DNA of 64,000 bases from Lepisosteus oculatus. Its lineage: Eukaryota; Chordata; Actinopteri; Semionotiformes; Lepisosteidae. Of this stretch, positions 25,601 through 37,052 are shown piece after piece (position 1 is the stretch's first letter; each line of letters starts with the position of its first letter). Under the pieces are notes generated by a model, which was not told the origin of the DNA, did not search any database, and saw nothing but the letters and a program-made list of their open reading frames with translations. The position numbers and the translations under genes were made by a program. Location: NCBI RefSeq assembly GCF_040954835.1, contig NC_090716.1, positions 1,785,605 through 1,849,604 of the forward strand, written 5' to 3'.

Positions 25601-28600
25601 AGAACAGCACCAGTGTCTCCGGTCTGAGAGAGAGAGGAGCTGAGTGTGTCTCACAGGTCCTGTGTGTTGCTCTAGAACAGCACCCGCGTGTCCGGTCTGA
25701 GAGAGAGGAGCTGAGTGTGTCTCACAGGTCCTGTGTGTTGCTCTAGAACAGCACCAGTGTGTCCGGTCTGAGAGAGAGGAGCTGAGTGTGTCTCACAGGT
25801 CCTGTGTGTTACTCTAGAACAGCACCAGTGTCTCCGGTCTGAGAGAGAGAGGAGCTGAGTGTGTCTCACAGGTCCTGTGTGTTGCTCTAGAACAGCACCA
25901 GTGTCTCCGGTCTGAGAGAGAGGAGCTGAGTGTGTCTCACAGGTCCTGTGTGTTACTCTAGAACAGCACCAGTGTCTCCGGTCTGAGAGAGAGGAGCTGA
26001 GTGTGTCTCACAGGTCCTGTGTGTTACTCTAGAACAGCACCAGTGTCTCCGGTCTGAGAGAGAGGAGCTGAGTGTGTCTCACAGGTCCTGTGTGTTGCTC
26101 TAGAACAGCACCAGTGTCCCCGGTCTGAGAGAGAGGAGCTGAGTGTGTCTCACAGGTCCTGTGTGTTGCTCTAGAACAGCACCAGTGTTATTTCCTGTGT
26201 CTCTGTACAGACTGACAGATGAGTCTTGAGGTTTGCGGTGGCTGTTTCCTCTCGGCGTGTGAGTGTGCTGGTCTCGGCCCAGTAGTCTTGTCAGAGGCCT
26301 GGTTCCCAGCGCAGCAGCTGGGTTTCCTGTGTGGGTTTGACCCCTCCTCTGACCCTCCTCTCTCCTCTGCAGGTGTGAGCCCCAGTACAGCCCCGCCCCC
26401 CGATCGCCGCAGTCCATCGCCTTCCCACGCCTCCTCTTCCTCAGGTACGGCCGCCCCTCCCTCGTCCTCTGCAGCTCGAGGTGTGGTGTAGGGCAATAGG
26501 TCCAAATCCCAGTGCCATTGCACATAGCCCGAGCCGCTCCGGGTTTTCCATTGCTCTCTGCCAGACTCCTGGTCCGCTCTGGCCCGAGCCGCTCCGGGTT
26601 TTCCCGGCTGCAGGCTTCCTGTACAGAAGTCCAGACTGGCTGCTGCAGTGTTCAAGCTGGTAACCTGGCCAGTGTGCGGAGAAGTGAAGATCTTTCTCTG
26701 CAGCTCTGAGCCGTCGCGCAGATGGGCTGGGTCACCAGACTGAGCCGCCGAAATGCCTGTGTCTCTGTGCAGTGACCAGTATCTCCTGACCTGGACGGAC
26801 TCGGCCATCTACATCTTCGTGCCCCAGAGCGCCCAGGTGCTGCTGTGGACCGAGGTCAAAGGTCAGAGGCTCGTCTCCCCCCCCCCGAGAGTGGAATAAT
26901 GTCTGTTCCCTGAAGTTGCCCGTGCACCCGTCTCTCTCTCCTCGCGGCGGCGCCCCGATCCCTGTCCGTGCCCTCGTCTCCGTCCGGCATTTTCCGATCG
27001 GCTTGTCGGGGCTCGTGGGGAGGGGGGGGATCGGGGCGGCGGCTGGAGAGTGACCTTCCGCCGACCTCTCTGTGACCCCGGTAGATCTGGCGGACGTGGC
27101 CGTGGTGCGGAGCGAGCTCTTCTGTCTCCACGGCGACGGGCGGCTGTCCCACCTCTCCTTCCTGCCCGTGGAGCGCTGCGTGGAGAGGCTCCTTCGCCGG
27201 GAGTCCTGGGTGCTGGCGGCCATGGTCTGCTGCCTCTTCCAGCACTCCATCGCCCCCTGCAGGGTGAGAGCGGCACTGCGGGCTCCCTGCGCCCGGCCCT
27301 GCTGGCACGGTTTGCCTCGCCTCCCCGATTCCTGAGGGGGGTGGAGATCTAATCCTGTCTTTGCCAAAAGAGCATTTTGCTTCTGTATTTGAACGTGCTA
27401 TTCAATATAATATCACTGTATGAACCCTTTACAAATTCTTGCATTAGGAATTTGTCTTTTCACAGACCCCAGCTTGCTCCCCATGAGACACACAGACAGG
27501 GAGAGAAGCTGGGGGTCAGAGCACAGGGTCAGACATTTATACAGCACCCCTGGAGCAGTTGGGGTGAAGGGCCTTGTTCAGGAGCCCAACGGAGTAGGAT
27601 TCCTCTGCCGGCCGCGGGATTTGAACCGGCAACCTTCCAGCCACAGGCGCAGATCCTGAGCCACAGAGCAACCACACCGCCCCATAAGAGGACTTGCGCT
27701 GGTGCCTTAAACACAAACCATCAGCAGTTGATCAGAGCTGCAAGACCAGAGTTCTTGTGTGGCGCAAACTCCTGGAAGACAGCGATGTCGTGTGATTTAA
27801 GGAAACAACCCCCCTCACCGAGCCCTGCTGTTCCTCAGGCCCGGAAAGCCCTTCCCATGGAGAGGCTGGAGCACCTGAAGGCCCAGCTGGACGGCTCCGC
27901 CCACCGCCACCTGATTGGCCAGCTGGAGGAGGTGATGTCTACGCTGGAGCCCGTCGACTCCGCCTCCAGCAGCAGAAGGAGCAGCATCTCCTCCCATGTG
28001 AGTCCGACCTGCCCCCTCTCTCCCGGGGCGCTGCCGGGTTTCGGAGATGGCGCAGAACGCGAGCTCTGAATTGTGTTTTGTTTTCCCCCCGCGCTCCAGG
28101 AGAGCTTCAACGTGCTGGACTGCGGAATCTACCGGGTCATCAGCCGGAAGGGCAGCCAGTCGGACGAGGACACCAGCTCCCTGGTCAGCCAGTCCCTGTC
28201 GGAGGAGGAGCGGCTGAGAGAGCTTAGCTCCGCCCAGGAGGAGGAGCCGATAGAGCAGGGTAAGGGGTAGCCATGGAAACGGCGCCGCGGAGGCGGGGCT
28301 TGGTGGCTGCGTGGAGGAAATGTTACCTGTGAGGCTAGATGACATCTCGGTGTCTCCCGGTAATCTGGAGGTGTGATCTCCCTGTGTTTTAAATTAAAGC
28401 ATTAAAGAATTAAAGCGAACATCTCATTGTAGTGTCCATCGCACCCTCATTGCTGGTACTGTTGCTCTTTGTGCACATTCAGACGCTGTTTATTTACTTT
28501 ATTTACTTCACCTGTCTGTTCAACAAGTGATTTGCCTTTGGTGTGTGTGTGTGTGGTTTTTTTTTTTACATCTGTCATCTGTGTTTGCCTGCCCCCCTCT

Positions 28601-31600
28601 CGTGTCCCTGTGCTCTCTCCCTCCGTCCTGCCATCTCTCCATCTCTCCGTGTCTACCCCCCCATCCCCTCCGGGCTGTGCGTCCTGTCCCCCAGAGCCCC
28701 AGCCCAGCGACGGCGCCGAGACCGACCGAGCCGAGCCCGCCCTGCAGTTCCTCCCCCTCTCATTCCGCCCCAAACCCCCCCGCGCCACGCTGCAGGCCGT
28801 CAGAGACAGGTAAGGACCCCCCCCCTCACCCCCCTGGCTGGGGGGGCCGCGCTGTCTTCACCCCCTCTCCCGCCGCCGCTGCTGTGGGGTTTGGATCCGG
28901 TCCGGTCGCTGTCCGGCGGCTGTGGTCAGCGAGGAGCTCTGGGATACGGCCCCCTGGCGTCAGTCCTGCGCGCGCGTGAGGGGGGAGGGAGGGAGGGCGC
29001 TGGTGCGAGCGTGAGGAACAGCCCGGCGACTCTCGATCGTGCACGTCAGGCCCCCCGCGGCGCGCCCGGCGCCGTGAGCCCGCCGAGGGAGGGTGGCCAG
29101 GCCTGCGGGCGGGCAGGTTTCTGTCCTGCTTGGGGGGGCCCCCACTCGGAGAAGAAGCACCCCCCCATTAGGACCTGTAAGAGCTGAGCGGGGGGGGGGC
29201 TCTGAGGAGCCAGCTCTGGCCGAGACGCTTGTCTCGTGTCCCCCCTCCCCGCCGAGCCGTTCCTCCTCCCATCATGCCGCGCTCCGGTCACGTGACCCGG
29301 GTCTGGCGGTGGCTGAGCGAGCACAGGCCCAGAGACAGCTGGCCTCGCTTCTGCTTTTCTCCAGCGCGCCGTCCCCGGGGAGGGAGGGGGGCGAGAGAGA
29401 ATGAGAGAAGTGAAAATCAGAAACGGGGCTCGCTGGGAGCTCACAGGCGAGCGAGAGAGAGAGAGTCTCGCCCTCCCTCCCTCCCCGAGGCTCAGACAGC
29501 CGGGGCTCGGCTCGGCTGGGGTCGGGCTGCTCTTTTCCGGTGGGCAGGAGCTGCGCCCTCGCAGGTAAGGGAGCTGCTGTGCCTCCTCTCACCTGGCCGT
29601 CTGTCCGAGACCGCGCTCGGGGGGGGGCGGGGCGCCTCCTCCCCGGTCCTCCCTCTGCTCCCCCTGGGCGGGATGGCGGGGACAGAAGCACGAGGCCGAC
29701 ACGGACGCGGTCTCCGTCGTTCCTCTCGGCAGGGGCGAGCACGCTGGGGCTCGCGTGTGTTTAAGCAGAGCAGTTCCTTCCTCTGCAGATGCTGTCCTTT
29801 GGTGGAGTTTGAAAGTGCCGTTTGTTAGCTTCAGGTCGTTCAACCTGTGACACGTGATCATTGAGCTGCAGCGTCTGCTGTGAAGCTTGTACCGTACTTT
29901 TACAATGGTATATCCTGCTGTAGGAGAACTAGCACAACGTACTTTCGCTGTAGCGTGTTTTTTTTTAACAGGATTTATCTTACTGGGACTGTAGCCCCTA
30001 CTGTAACAGGACTGTCCTGCTGTACTGGGACTGTAGCCCCTACTGTAACAGGACTGTCCTGCTGTACTGGGACTGTAGCCCCTACTGTAACAGGACTGTC
30101 CTGCTGCACTGGGACTGTAGCCCCTACTGTAACAGGACTGTCCTGCTGTACTGGGACTGTAGCCCCTACTGTAACAGGACTGTCCTACTGCACTGGGACT
30201 GTAGCCCCTACTGTAACAGGACTGTCCTGCTGTACTGGGACTGTAGCCCCTACTGTAACAGGACTGTCCTGCTGTACTGGGACTGTAGCCCCTACTGTAA
30301 CAGGACTGTTCTACTGTACTGGGACTGTAGCTCCTACTGTAACAGGACTGTCCTGCTGTACTGGGACTGTAGCCCCTACTGTAACAGGACTGTCCTGCTG
30401 TACTGGGACTGTAGCCCCTCTTGTAACAGGACTGTTCTACTGTACTGGGACTGTAGCCCCTCTTGTAACAGGACTGTTCTACTGCACTGGGACTGTAGCC
30501 CCTACTGTAACGGGACTGTCCTGCTGTACTGGGACTGTAGCCCCTACTGTAACAGGACTGTTCTACTGTACTGGGACTGTAGCTCCTACTGTAACAGGAC
30601 TGTCCTGCTGCACTGGGACTGTAGCCCCTACTGTAAGAGGACTGTCCTACTGTACTGGGACTGTAGCCCCTACTGTAAGAGGACTGTCCTACTGTACTGG
30701 GACTGTAGCTCCTACTGTAACAGGACTGTCCTACTGTACTGGGACTGTAGCTCCTACTTTAACAGGACTGTCCTACTGCACTGGGACTGTAGCTCCTACT
30801 GTACTGGGACTGTCCTGCTGTACTGGGACCTGTGGGAGAGGGGGACTGGGAGGGCTGGGTTCAGCAGGAGCCCTGAAGTCTTTCCGGGCTGGAGCTCTGA
30901 AACGGGTTTGTTACTGGGGGGGTAGTGGGGGGTTGCGGGGGTGCTGAGACCGCGGCGCGTTGATCTGCGGTACCTCTGCTCTCTCCAAGCGTGTCGAGCT
31001 TCGTGAAGAAGACCACGGAGAAGATCAACACCCTCCAGATGAACTCCGACCTCTGGCCCCGGCCCGACCCGCCTGGGGCAGAGGTGGCCGAGGAGCCGGA
31101 CCCGCAGGCGGAGTGAGTGCCGAGCCCGTCCCCCGCCGGCCCGCGGCGCCGCTCGCCGTCGGCCTGCTCTCGAGCCCCGGCGTGGCCTGTTGTGTGTTCT
31201 GTGTCGCGCAGGGAGCCCGCGGACGGCCGCCGGACCGGGCCGGAGCTGGAGCTGCAGGAGCTGAGGGAGGCGACGGAGCGCGCAGTGTGAGTCTCTCGAA
31301 CCCACGCACACACGCGCACACACCCTGCCCCGCGCACACAGGCACGCACCCTGCCCCGCACACACAGGCACGCACACTGCCCAGTACGCACCCTGCCCCG
31401 CGCACAGCACACACACCCTGCCCCGCGCACACACGCGCACACACCCTGCCCCGCGCACACACGCGCACACACCCTGCCCCGCGCACACACGCGCACACAC
31501 CCTGCCCCGCGCACACACAGCACACACCCTGCCCCGCGCACACACGCGCACACACCCTGCCCCGCGCACACACGCGCACACACCCTGCCCCGCGCACACA

Positions 31601-34600
31601 CAGCACACACCCTGCCCCGCGCACACACGCGCACACACCCTGCCCCGCGCACACACGCGCACACACCCTGCCCCGCGCACACACCACACACCCTGCCCCG
31701 CGCACACACGCGCACACACCCTGCCCCGCGCACACACGCGCACACACCCTGCCCCGCGCACACACGCGCACACACCCTGCCCCGTGCACACACGCGCACA
31801 CACCCTGCCCCGCGCACACAGCACACACCCTGCCCCGCGCACACACAGCACACACCCTGCCCCGCGCACACACAGCACACACCCTGCCCCGCGCACACAC
31901 GCGCACACACCCTGCCCCGCGCACACACGCGCACACACTCTGCCCCGCGCACACACGCGCACACACCCTGCCCCGCGCACACACGCGCACACACCCTGCC
32001 CCGCGCACACACCCTGCCCCGCGCACACACGCGCACACACCCTGCCCCGCGCACGCACGCACACACACACACACCCTGCCCCGCGCACGCACGCACACAC
32101 ACCCTGCCCCGCGCACACACGCACACACACACACACCCTGCCCCGCGCACGCACGCACACACACCCTGCCCCGCGCACGCACGCACACACACACTTTGTC
32201 TTCGTCTCCTAGAGCTCTGTGCTCACCCTCCTCCCCCTCCCCCAGCTCCCAGATCCAGGACCCCCTGGTGCTGCTGGACCCGACGGCCCTGGCGCTGGTT
32301 CTGGACGAGTGGCTGCCAGTGCTGGACCGGGCCCTGGGCGCTGACCCCCGTGACCCCCCTGACCCCTCGCCGGGCCAGGACAGCGCCACAGAAGGGGGGC
32401 CCCCTGCTCCCCGACGCCAGGAGGACCCCGAGAGTGCGGGGGCCCCGGGGGTCCGCGTGTCCCCGCCCTGGCCTGTGCCCACCGCGCTGACCGAGCTGGC
32501 CACACTCGCCCTGGAGCTGGGCCGCCTCCCCGCCGGCCTGGCGCACCGCGGCTTCTTCCTGCTGGACCTGGAGCGGGCCCGCCGGGCCTGCCGGCCGCCG
32601 GCCCCGGGCCCGCCCGCCGTCCGGGCCGCCTACACGGCTGGCCTCCTGGGTGAGTCCGAAACCCGGCTCCGGCTCCCGACCCGCCCGGCCCGGCCCGGCC
32701 CGGCCCCCGGGGGGGGGAGGAGCGGGTGTTGACGCGGGGCCCGTGTCTTTCGGTTCGCGCAGAGCTGACCCGGTCCAGTCCCGTGGTCCGGTTCCTGGAG
32801 AAGGGGGACTTGCTGAAGTCGCTGCGTCACCTGCGGGAGCTGCAGCCCTGGTCCGGCCCCCTGCTGCTCGCTCACCTGCACAGGTGAGACCTCAGCGTGT
32901 GCGTGTGCGTGTGCGCATGTGCGTGTGCGTGTGTGTGGTTAACAGTGCTGCCTCGCAGCGCTGGGGCCCTGGGTTCAATCCCTGGGGTGCTGTCTGTGTG
33001 GAGTTTGCATGTTCTCCCTGTGTTCCCGTGGGTTTCCTCCCACAATCCAACAGCATTTGGCTAATTGGTTAATTGGCTTCTGGAACAACTGACTCTAGTG
33101 TGTGGAGTGTGTCTGTGTGCACCCTGGCTTCATCCAGCTCCCCTGCGACCCTGAATTGGCAGCAGCGTTTAGAAAATGGCTGGATGGGTACTGGACCACA
33201 AACTCTGTGGTGTCCTTACTCGCTCTTTTCTTTCGTCTCTCTTCCTCTGCTTCTCCAATCCCTGCCCCCTGCTCTTCCTCTCCCTCTTCCTCTCCCTCAG
33301 GCTGTACGAGAGACACGGAGAGCTGGCCGTCCGGTCCTTCGGCCAGTTCTATCCCACAATCCTGCCCGCGGACGTCCTGGCCATGTCCCAGAGGAGCCAC
33401 TTCCTGGCGTACCTGGACAATCTCGTCCAGGCGCAGCCCGAGGAGCGGAGGTGCGGGGTGGGGTCAGAGGTCGCGTCGGTGCTGCTGGGTGGTCTGTTTT
33501 TTACCAGCCGGCATCGGGGTACCCGCAGTGGGGCGGCCAGCCAGGGGGGGCGCCTGCTCGTACTTGTTTTTCTGGGTCGGGAAACGGCTTTGGGCTCTGT
33601 GCGATCACCGTGTGGAGCCGTTCGTCCTGCTGCTGTGTGGAGCCGTTCGTCGGTATCGGGGCGCAGGTCTGTTTATAAGGCTGACGGCACCAATCGGAGC
33701 CTGAGTGCTCGACTGAAGTCAAGTGCTCATCTTACCTCCTGGCGCGTTGTGTCTGTACAGGAGCCCGTCTGCCGAGTCGAGAGAGGGTGTATGTATGTGC
33801 GAGCTTTCCTCAGATGCCCTGGGAGGGCGTGGGGTCCCTCTTATTCCTGGGGGGGCGGTGTGGTGGCTCTGTGGCTCAGGATCTGTGCCTGTGGCTGGGA
33901 GGTTGCCGGTTCAAATCCTGCAGCCGGCAGAGGAATCCTACTCCGTTGGGCCCCTGAGCAAGGCCCTTCACCCCAGCTGCTCCAGGAGGGGCGCCATATA
34001 AATGGCTGACCCCAAGTGTCTCTTCCTGTCTGTGTCTCTAATGGAGAGCAAGCTGGAGTGTGCAACAAGACAAATTTCTAACACAAGAAAATGTAGCGTG
34101 CGCCCTCTCTCGACCGCTCTGCAGAGCGCACACACAGCACTGTCCTTTCCCCACCAGACCCTGCTTCCTGGCCTCCCTGCTGCAGCCCGAGGCCCTGCGA
34201 CAGGACTGGCTGGAGCTGGCGCTGTCCCATGATGCCCCTCAGAGGGCCGACACACTGACTCCTGACGGACGCCCCAGGTACCCTTTAACCCTTCACCCCA
34301 GCCTGGGTCAGCGTGCTACGGACTCGGGAGGCGGCTCAAAATGGCGTTTAAACGTTTAAACGTTGTCGCGACCTGAGAGGGGATGCAGGGGTCGTCCAGA
34401 AGTCCTAGATTTTGGTGGGGGCTGACTGCTGTAATTCCTCCTGCCCTCCAGGTGGCGCTCTCACCTGTTCAGGTGGGGTTACAGTCGCCTCATTTCCCTC
34501 TTTATTGGGCTCCCAGCTGACCTGGCTTCCAAGCAGCAGATGGCAGAGACCTGTAGGTCCCACGGGTGAGCACACCGACCTCTGACCTGTTGCGTGCGTC

Positions 34601-37052
34601 TCTGGGCTCAGCGCTGTCGGGCGGGGGGGCAGGCGAGGAGTGGCGAGGGTGTCGCTCTGGGTGACGGGCTGTGTGTTGCAGGTTCTGGCTGGGCTACCTG
34701 TCCCTGTGCAGCGAGCTGGACCGGAGAGCAGAGGCCTTCTCCACCATCGCCTGGCTGGACGACATGAGCCTGCTGGAGGGTCCCAGGGGTAAGATCTTTG
34801 TGCCCCTCTGCTGCCCCAGGAGCCGGGGCAACTACCCTGAGTTTTTAAAACGCACCCAGGAGCAGAAAAGAGAAATACACCCCTTCCTCTTCTTACGAAT
34901 GTTCGTCTTGTGAAAATTCGATTCTACGAGTTGGTATCTATAAACGCCCTTCGTTTATATGTAAATATCTTGCTTTCTTGTCTATACTGTAAATGTCTGT
35001 ATTTTTTTGTTGCGTCTGTGTTTGTTTTGCTTTTAGCAACACTGATTTTACTCATCGGTCAGGCCCAAAAAGCACCTTGAATTGACCTGAATTGAATTGT
35101 TACCCCCATTTCGAGTAACGAAAGCCCACTTCGAAACGACGCAGACACGGTACAGGAAAAGCGCCGAGCGTCTGCGTCCCCTGGCGCTCGCTCACGTGGG
35201 GGAGAGCCAGCGCAGCGCTGCGGAGAGCCCCGAGAGTTCGCCGCGCCCTGCTTCCTGCTGCCTGCATGTTCGTTAGATTGTGCCATTTGTGGTTCAGCCT
35301 TGATCACGGACAGCTGCAGCTGTTCGGAGAATGAAACTTGTGGCTGTATGGGAATAAAACAAGAAAACAAAGAGGTTACCCTACAGTACTCTACTGTATT
35401 GAGGTTTGAGTAATGATATCTAGCTGGATCAGCTCTGTTTTTTATTACTAAAAAGACAAACCCACCGTTTGAATGTGAGTTGATATTGTGTCAAAAGTAA
35501 AAGAATGGATGGCCGTTTTGGGGTCCGGAACGGATTGTAATCTTCCCCAGATCGTGGAAATAGCTGTTTTTTCTTTTGACGAAAAAAATACAGAAAGGTT
35601 TTCTGGACACACATTCCGTTCTTTAAAAGGGGGTACGGGCGTACACCTCCTGGCTTTCGGACTTCACTGCGGGTTTCACCGAAAAGGTCACTGCGGGTTC
35701 ACTGGGGTCAAAGCGGATCTGATTTGACCCTGAGCTGAGAGCTCCGTCTTTGGGGCCTGTCTGTTAGGAGTAGCGCAGGTGATCGGTACTCACTCAGGTG
35801 AGCGAGCGCGGGTGATCGGTACTCACTCAGGTGAGCGAGCGCGGGTGATCGGTACTCACTCAGGTGAGCGAGCGCGGGTGATCGGTACTCACTCAGGTGA
35901 GCGAGCGCGGGTGATCGGTACTCACTCAGTGAGCGAGCGCGGGTGATCGGTACTCACTCAGGTGAGCGAGCGCAGGTGATCGGTACTCACTCAGGTGAGC
36001 GAGCGCAGGTGATCGGTACTCACTCAGTGAGCGAGCGCAGGTGATCGGTACTCACTCAGGTGAGCGAGCGCAGGTGATCGGTACTCACTCAGGTGAGCGA
36101 GCGCGGGTGATCGGTACTCACTCAGGTGAGCGAGCGCAGGTGATCGGTACTCACTCAGGTGAGCGAGCGCGGGTGATCGGTACTCACTCAGGTGAGCGAG
36201 CGCGGGTGATCGGTACTCACTCAGGTGAGCGAGCGCGGGTGATCGGTACTCACTCAGGTGAGCGAGCGCGGGTGATCGGTACGGCTGTAAACTGTGTGTC
36301 TAGTTCTGCCTGCTGCCCACCTTCTCGGTTGCCCCTGTCCATGACTACTTGTTGTGAGTATCACCTGTAGCCTCACCTGTCTGCCTCCCTGGCTCTGTCA
36401 GGTGTTGTGCCCGAGTCTGTGGACGAGTGGAAGCTCCTCCTCCAGCTCTCTCAGCGCCATGGCGACCAGCCGGCCGCCGGCCCCGCCCCCGGCAACGGCG
36501 TGGCCAACGGCTCTGCGGACAGGGCGGGCCGGGTCAGCCCGGAGAATGTGACGCTGCGGTTGGCCTGCGTGGTGGGACCCGACCGGGCCCTGTCGGTGCT
36601 GGAGGAGTGCGGGGCGAGGGTGGAGCCGGGTCCTCGCTCCGGCCTGGTCTGCGAGCTGCTGAGGGTGGCCGAGAGACGGCAGAGGTGAGCCGGGCGCGGT
36701 CGGGCTTGGGGTTCGTCTTCGAGCCGCGCGGGTCGCACGCACGCACCCCCTGCCGCCGGTCCCATGGCGTCGCGCCTTGGTGTTATCCCCCGTGAGTCCA
36801 GTTCGTTGACGTTCACGTCGATCTCCCGGCTGAATCGGCGCTTGACTGCCTCCAGAGACCCTCCGGACCCATCTGGCGCTGCGGGCCGGCCTGTCCAGAG
36901 GGTGCAACTGTGGCCGCTGCTTCTTGGCCTCGCTCGTCTTCGCTCAAACAGAGCCTAACCCCGGCGCCTGTGTTTCTCTCTCCCCACTCAGGGCTCTCAT
37001 CCAGGCCATGCTGGAGAGGTGCGACCGCTTCCTGTGGTCCCAGCAGGCCTAG
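19674..37052 (+). CDS. hps5: Hermansky-Pudlak syndrome 5 protein, BLOC-2 subunit
   Basis: HPS5 forms BLOC-2 with HPS3 and HPS6, and acts in cytoplasmic trafficking to melanosomes and other lysosome-related organelles. Coding exons: 19674-19781, 19863-19973, 20279-20343, 22007-22199, 22339-22469, 23676-23891, 26373-26444, 26773-26861, 27085-27263, 27839-27997, 28100-28259, 28695-28809, 30990-31112, 31212-31286, 32246-32649, 32763-32883, 33301-33450, 34158-34277, 34452-34565, 34682-34788, 36402-36684, 36992-37052. Phases join and total 3156 nt, 1051 residues (human 1129). The start [14 protein letters not shown] aligns without a gap to human HPS5. The N-terminal third is the WD40-like part (ALCWDT, LTW near 340). 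[12 protein letters not shown] and the C-terminus DRFLWSQQA are near identical to human. The acidic central linker is shorter. Exon 4 may end at a GC donor (22200-22201) or at a poor GT donor (22212-22213) adding four codons. Introns 3, 5, 6, 12, 14 and 20 contain minisatellites. Confidence 0.96.
20380..22006 (+). repeat. 40-bp minisatellite in hps5 intron 3 that includes the exon 4 splice acceptor
   Basis: Each 40-bp unit holds CTCTACCTGTCTCTCTCTGT, then CTCTCAG, then TAAAGGGCTGGTG. The last unit's CAG at 22004-22006 is the authentic acceptor of exon 4, and exon 4 begins TAAAGGGCTGGTGCTGG. About 40 copies thus repeat a pyrimidine tract, an AG and the first 13-14 exon bases. Variants are CAGGAAGGGGCTGG and a shorter unit with CTCTCTCAGTAAAG. 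Confidence 0.97.
22570..23455 (+). repeat. 51/55-bp minisatellite in hps5 intron 5
   Basis: The unit contains CAGACTCCCAGTGCACAGCA, GTCTGATCC and CTCCAGGTGTGACAGTG. A duplicated CAGT makes the 55-bp form. About 12 good copies run to 23215, then three degenerate ones to about 23455. Confidence 0.93.
23895..26195 (+). repeat. 71-bp minisatellite in hps5 intron 6
   Basis: The unit of 71 bp contains TCCGGTCTGAGAGAGAGGAG, CTGAGTGTGTCTCACAGGTC and GCTCTAGAACAGCACC. About 32 copies. The array begins within a few bases of the exon 6 donor (CG/GTGAGG at 23892), whose downstream ACAGCACCCGCGTGTCC is already repeat sequence. Confidence 0.96.
27434..27690 (-). mobile_element. tRNA-derived SINE, copy 2, hps5 intron 9
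   Basis: This is the reverse orientation of the element at 5865-6130. The B-box complement GGATTTGAACC is near 27618 and the tail complement TTGCATTAGGAATTTGTC near 27440. Confidence 0.85.
29974..30832 (+). repeat. 42-bp minisatellite in hps5 intron 12
   Basis: The unit contains GGGACTGTAGCCCCTACTGT and AACAGGACTGTCCTGCTGTA. About 20 copies. It reads as a 14-codon stop-free repeat in one + frame, but that frame is not joined to an hps5 exon, so it is not considered coding. Substitutions at a few sites (GCACTG, CTCCTACT, TTCTACTG) mark unit variants. Confidence 0.96.
31300..32205 (+). repeat. CA/CG-rich minisatellite in hps5 intron 14
   Basis: The unit, about 24-28 bp, combines CACACACCCTGCCCCGCG with CACACACGCG. 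About 33 copies. It begins about 15 bases after the exon 14 donor and ends about 40 bases before the exon 15 acceptor. Long stretches alternate purine and pyrimidine (CACACGCGCACACA). Confidence 0.95.
32935..33190 (+). mobile_element. tRNA-derived SINE of a second family, hps5 intron 16
   Basis: An A-box-like region is followed by a B box GGGTTCAATCCC, the widespread fish motif GTGTGGAGTTTGCATGTTCT, GTGGGTTTCCTCCCACAATC, and a tail CCCTGAATTGGCAGCAGCG. Fragments of the same element lie inverted at about 17950 and 18140. Confidence 0.75.
33850..34095 (+). mobile_element. tRNA-derived SINE, copy 3, hps5 intron 17
   Basis: It has the same A/B boxes and body as the element at 5865 (GGCTCAGGATCTGTGCCTGT, GGTTCAAATCC, TATAAATGGCTGACC) and ends ACAAATTTCTAACACAAGAA about 60 bases before the exon 18 acceptor. 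Confidence 0.85.
34930..35095 (+). mobile_element. LINE 3' tail fragment, hps5 intron 20
   Basis: Blocks TATACTGTAAATGTCTGTA, AGCAACACTGATTTTACTCA and a terminal TTGAATTGACCTGAATTGAA resemble the tail at 45880-46008 (GTATTGTAAATGACTGTAG, GCAGCACTGAAATTAATGGG). The short terminal repeat is typical of a non-LTR element 3' end. Only the tail is present. Confidence 0.5.
35771..36280 (+). repeat. 33-bp minisatellite in hps5 intron 20 carrying AG/GTGAG motifs
   Basis: The 33-bp unit contains GGTGATCGGTACTCACTCAG directly followed by GTGAGCGAGCGC. About 15 copies. Most units contain CAGGTGAGC, a strong match to the 5' splice-site consensus; two to three units have lost the GG (CTCAGTGAGC). The array ends about 120 bases before the exon 21 acceptor. 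Confidence 0.96.

Noticed and set aside
23895-26195. Regularly spaced direct repeats that could suggest a CRISPR array
   Set aside because: Units are contiguous without unique spacers, lie in an intron of a vertebrate gene, and have no cas genes nearby.
29300-29500. Possible extra hps5 exon or promoter in intron 12 (CpG-rich, Arg-rich frames)
   Set aside because: Exons 12 and 13 join in phase (AG / C) and match the family order. The CpG-rich stretch has no conserved peptide.
30796-32503. Cys/Val-rich and Thr/His-rich open frames of 400-590 codons on both strands
   Set aside because: Translations of the CA/CG minisatellite in hps5 intron 14. The frames contain unit-periodic peptides only.
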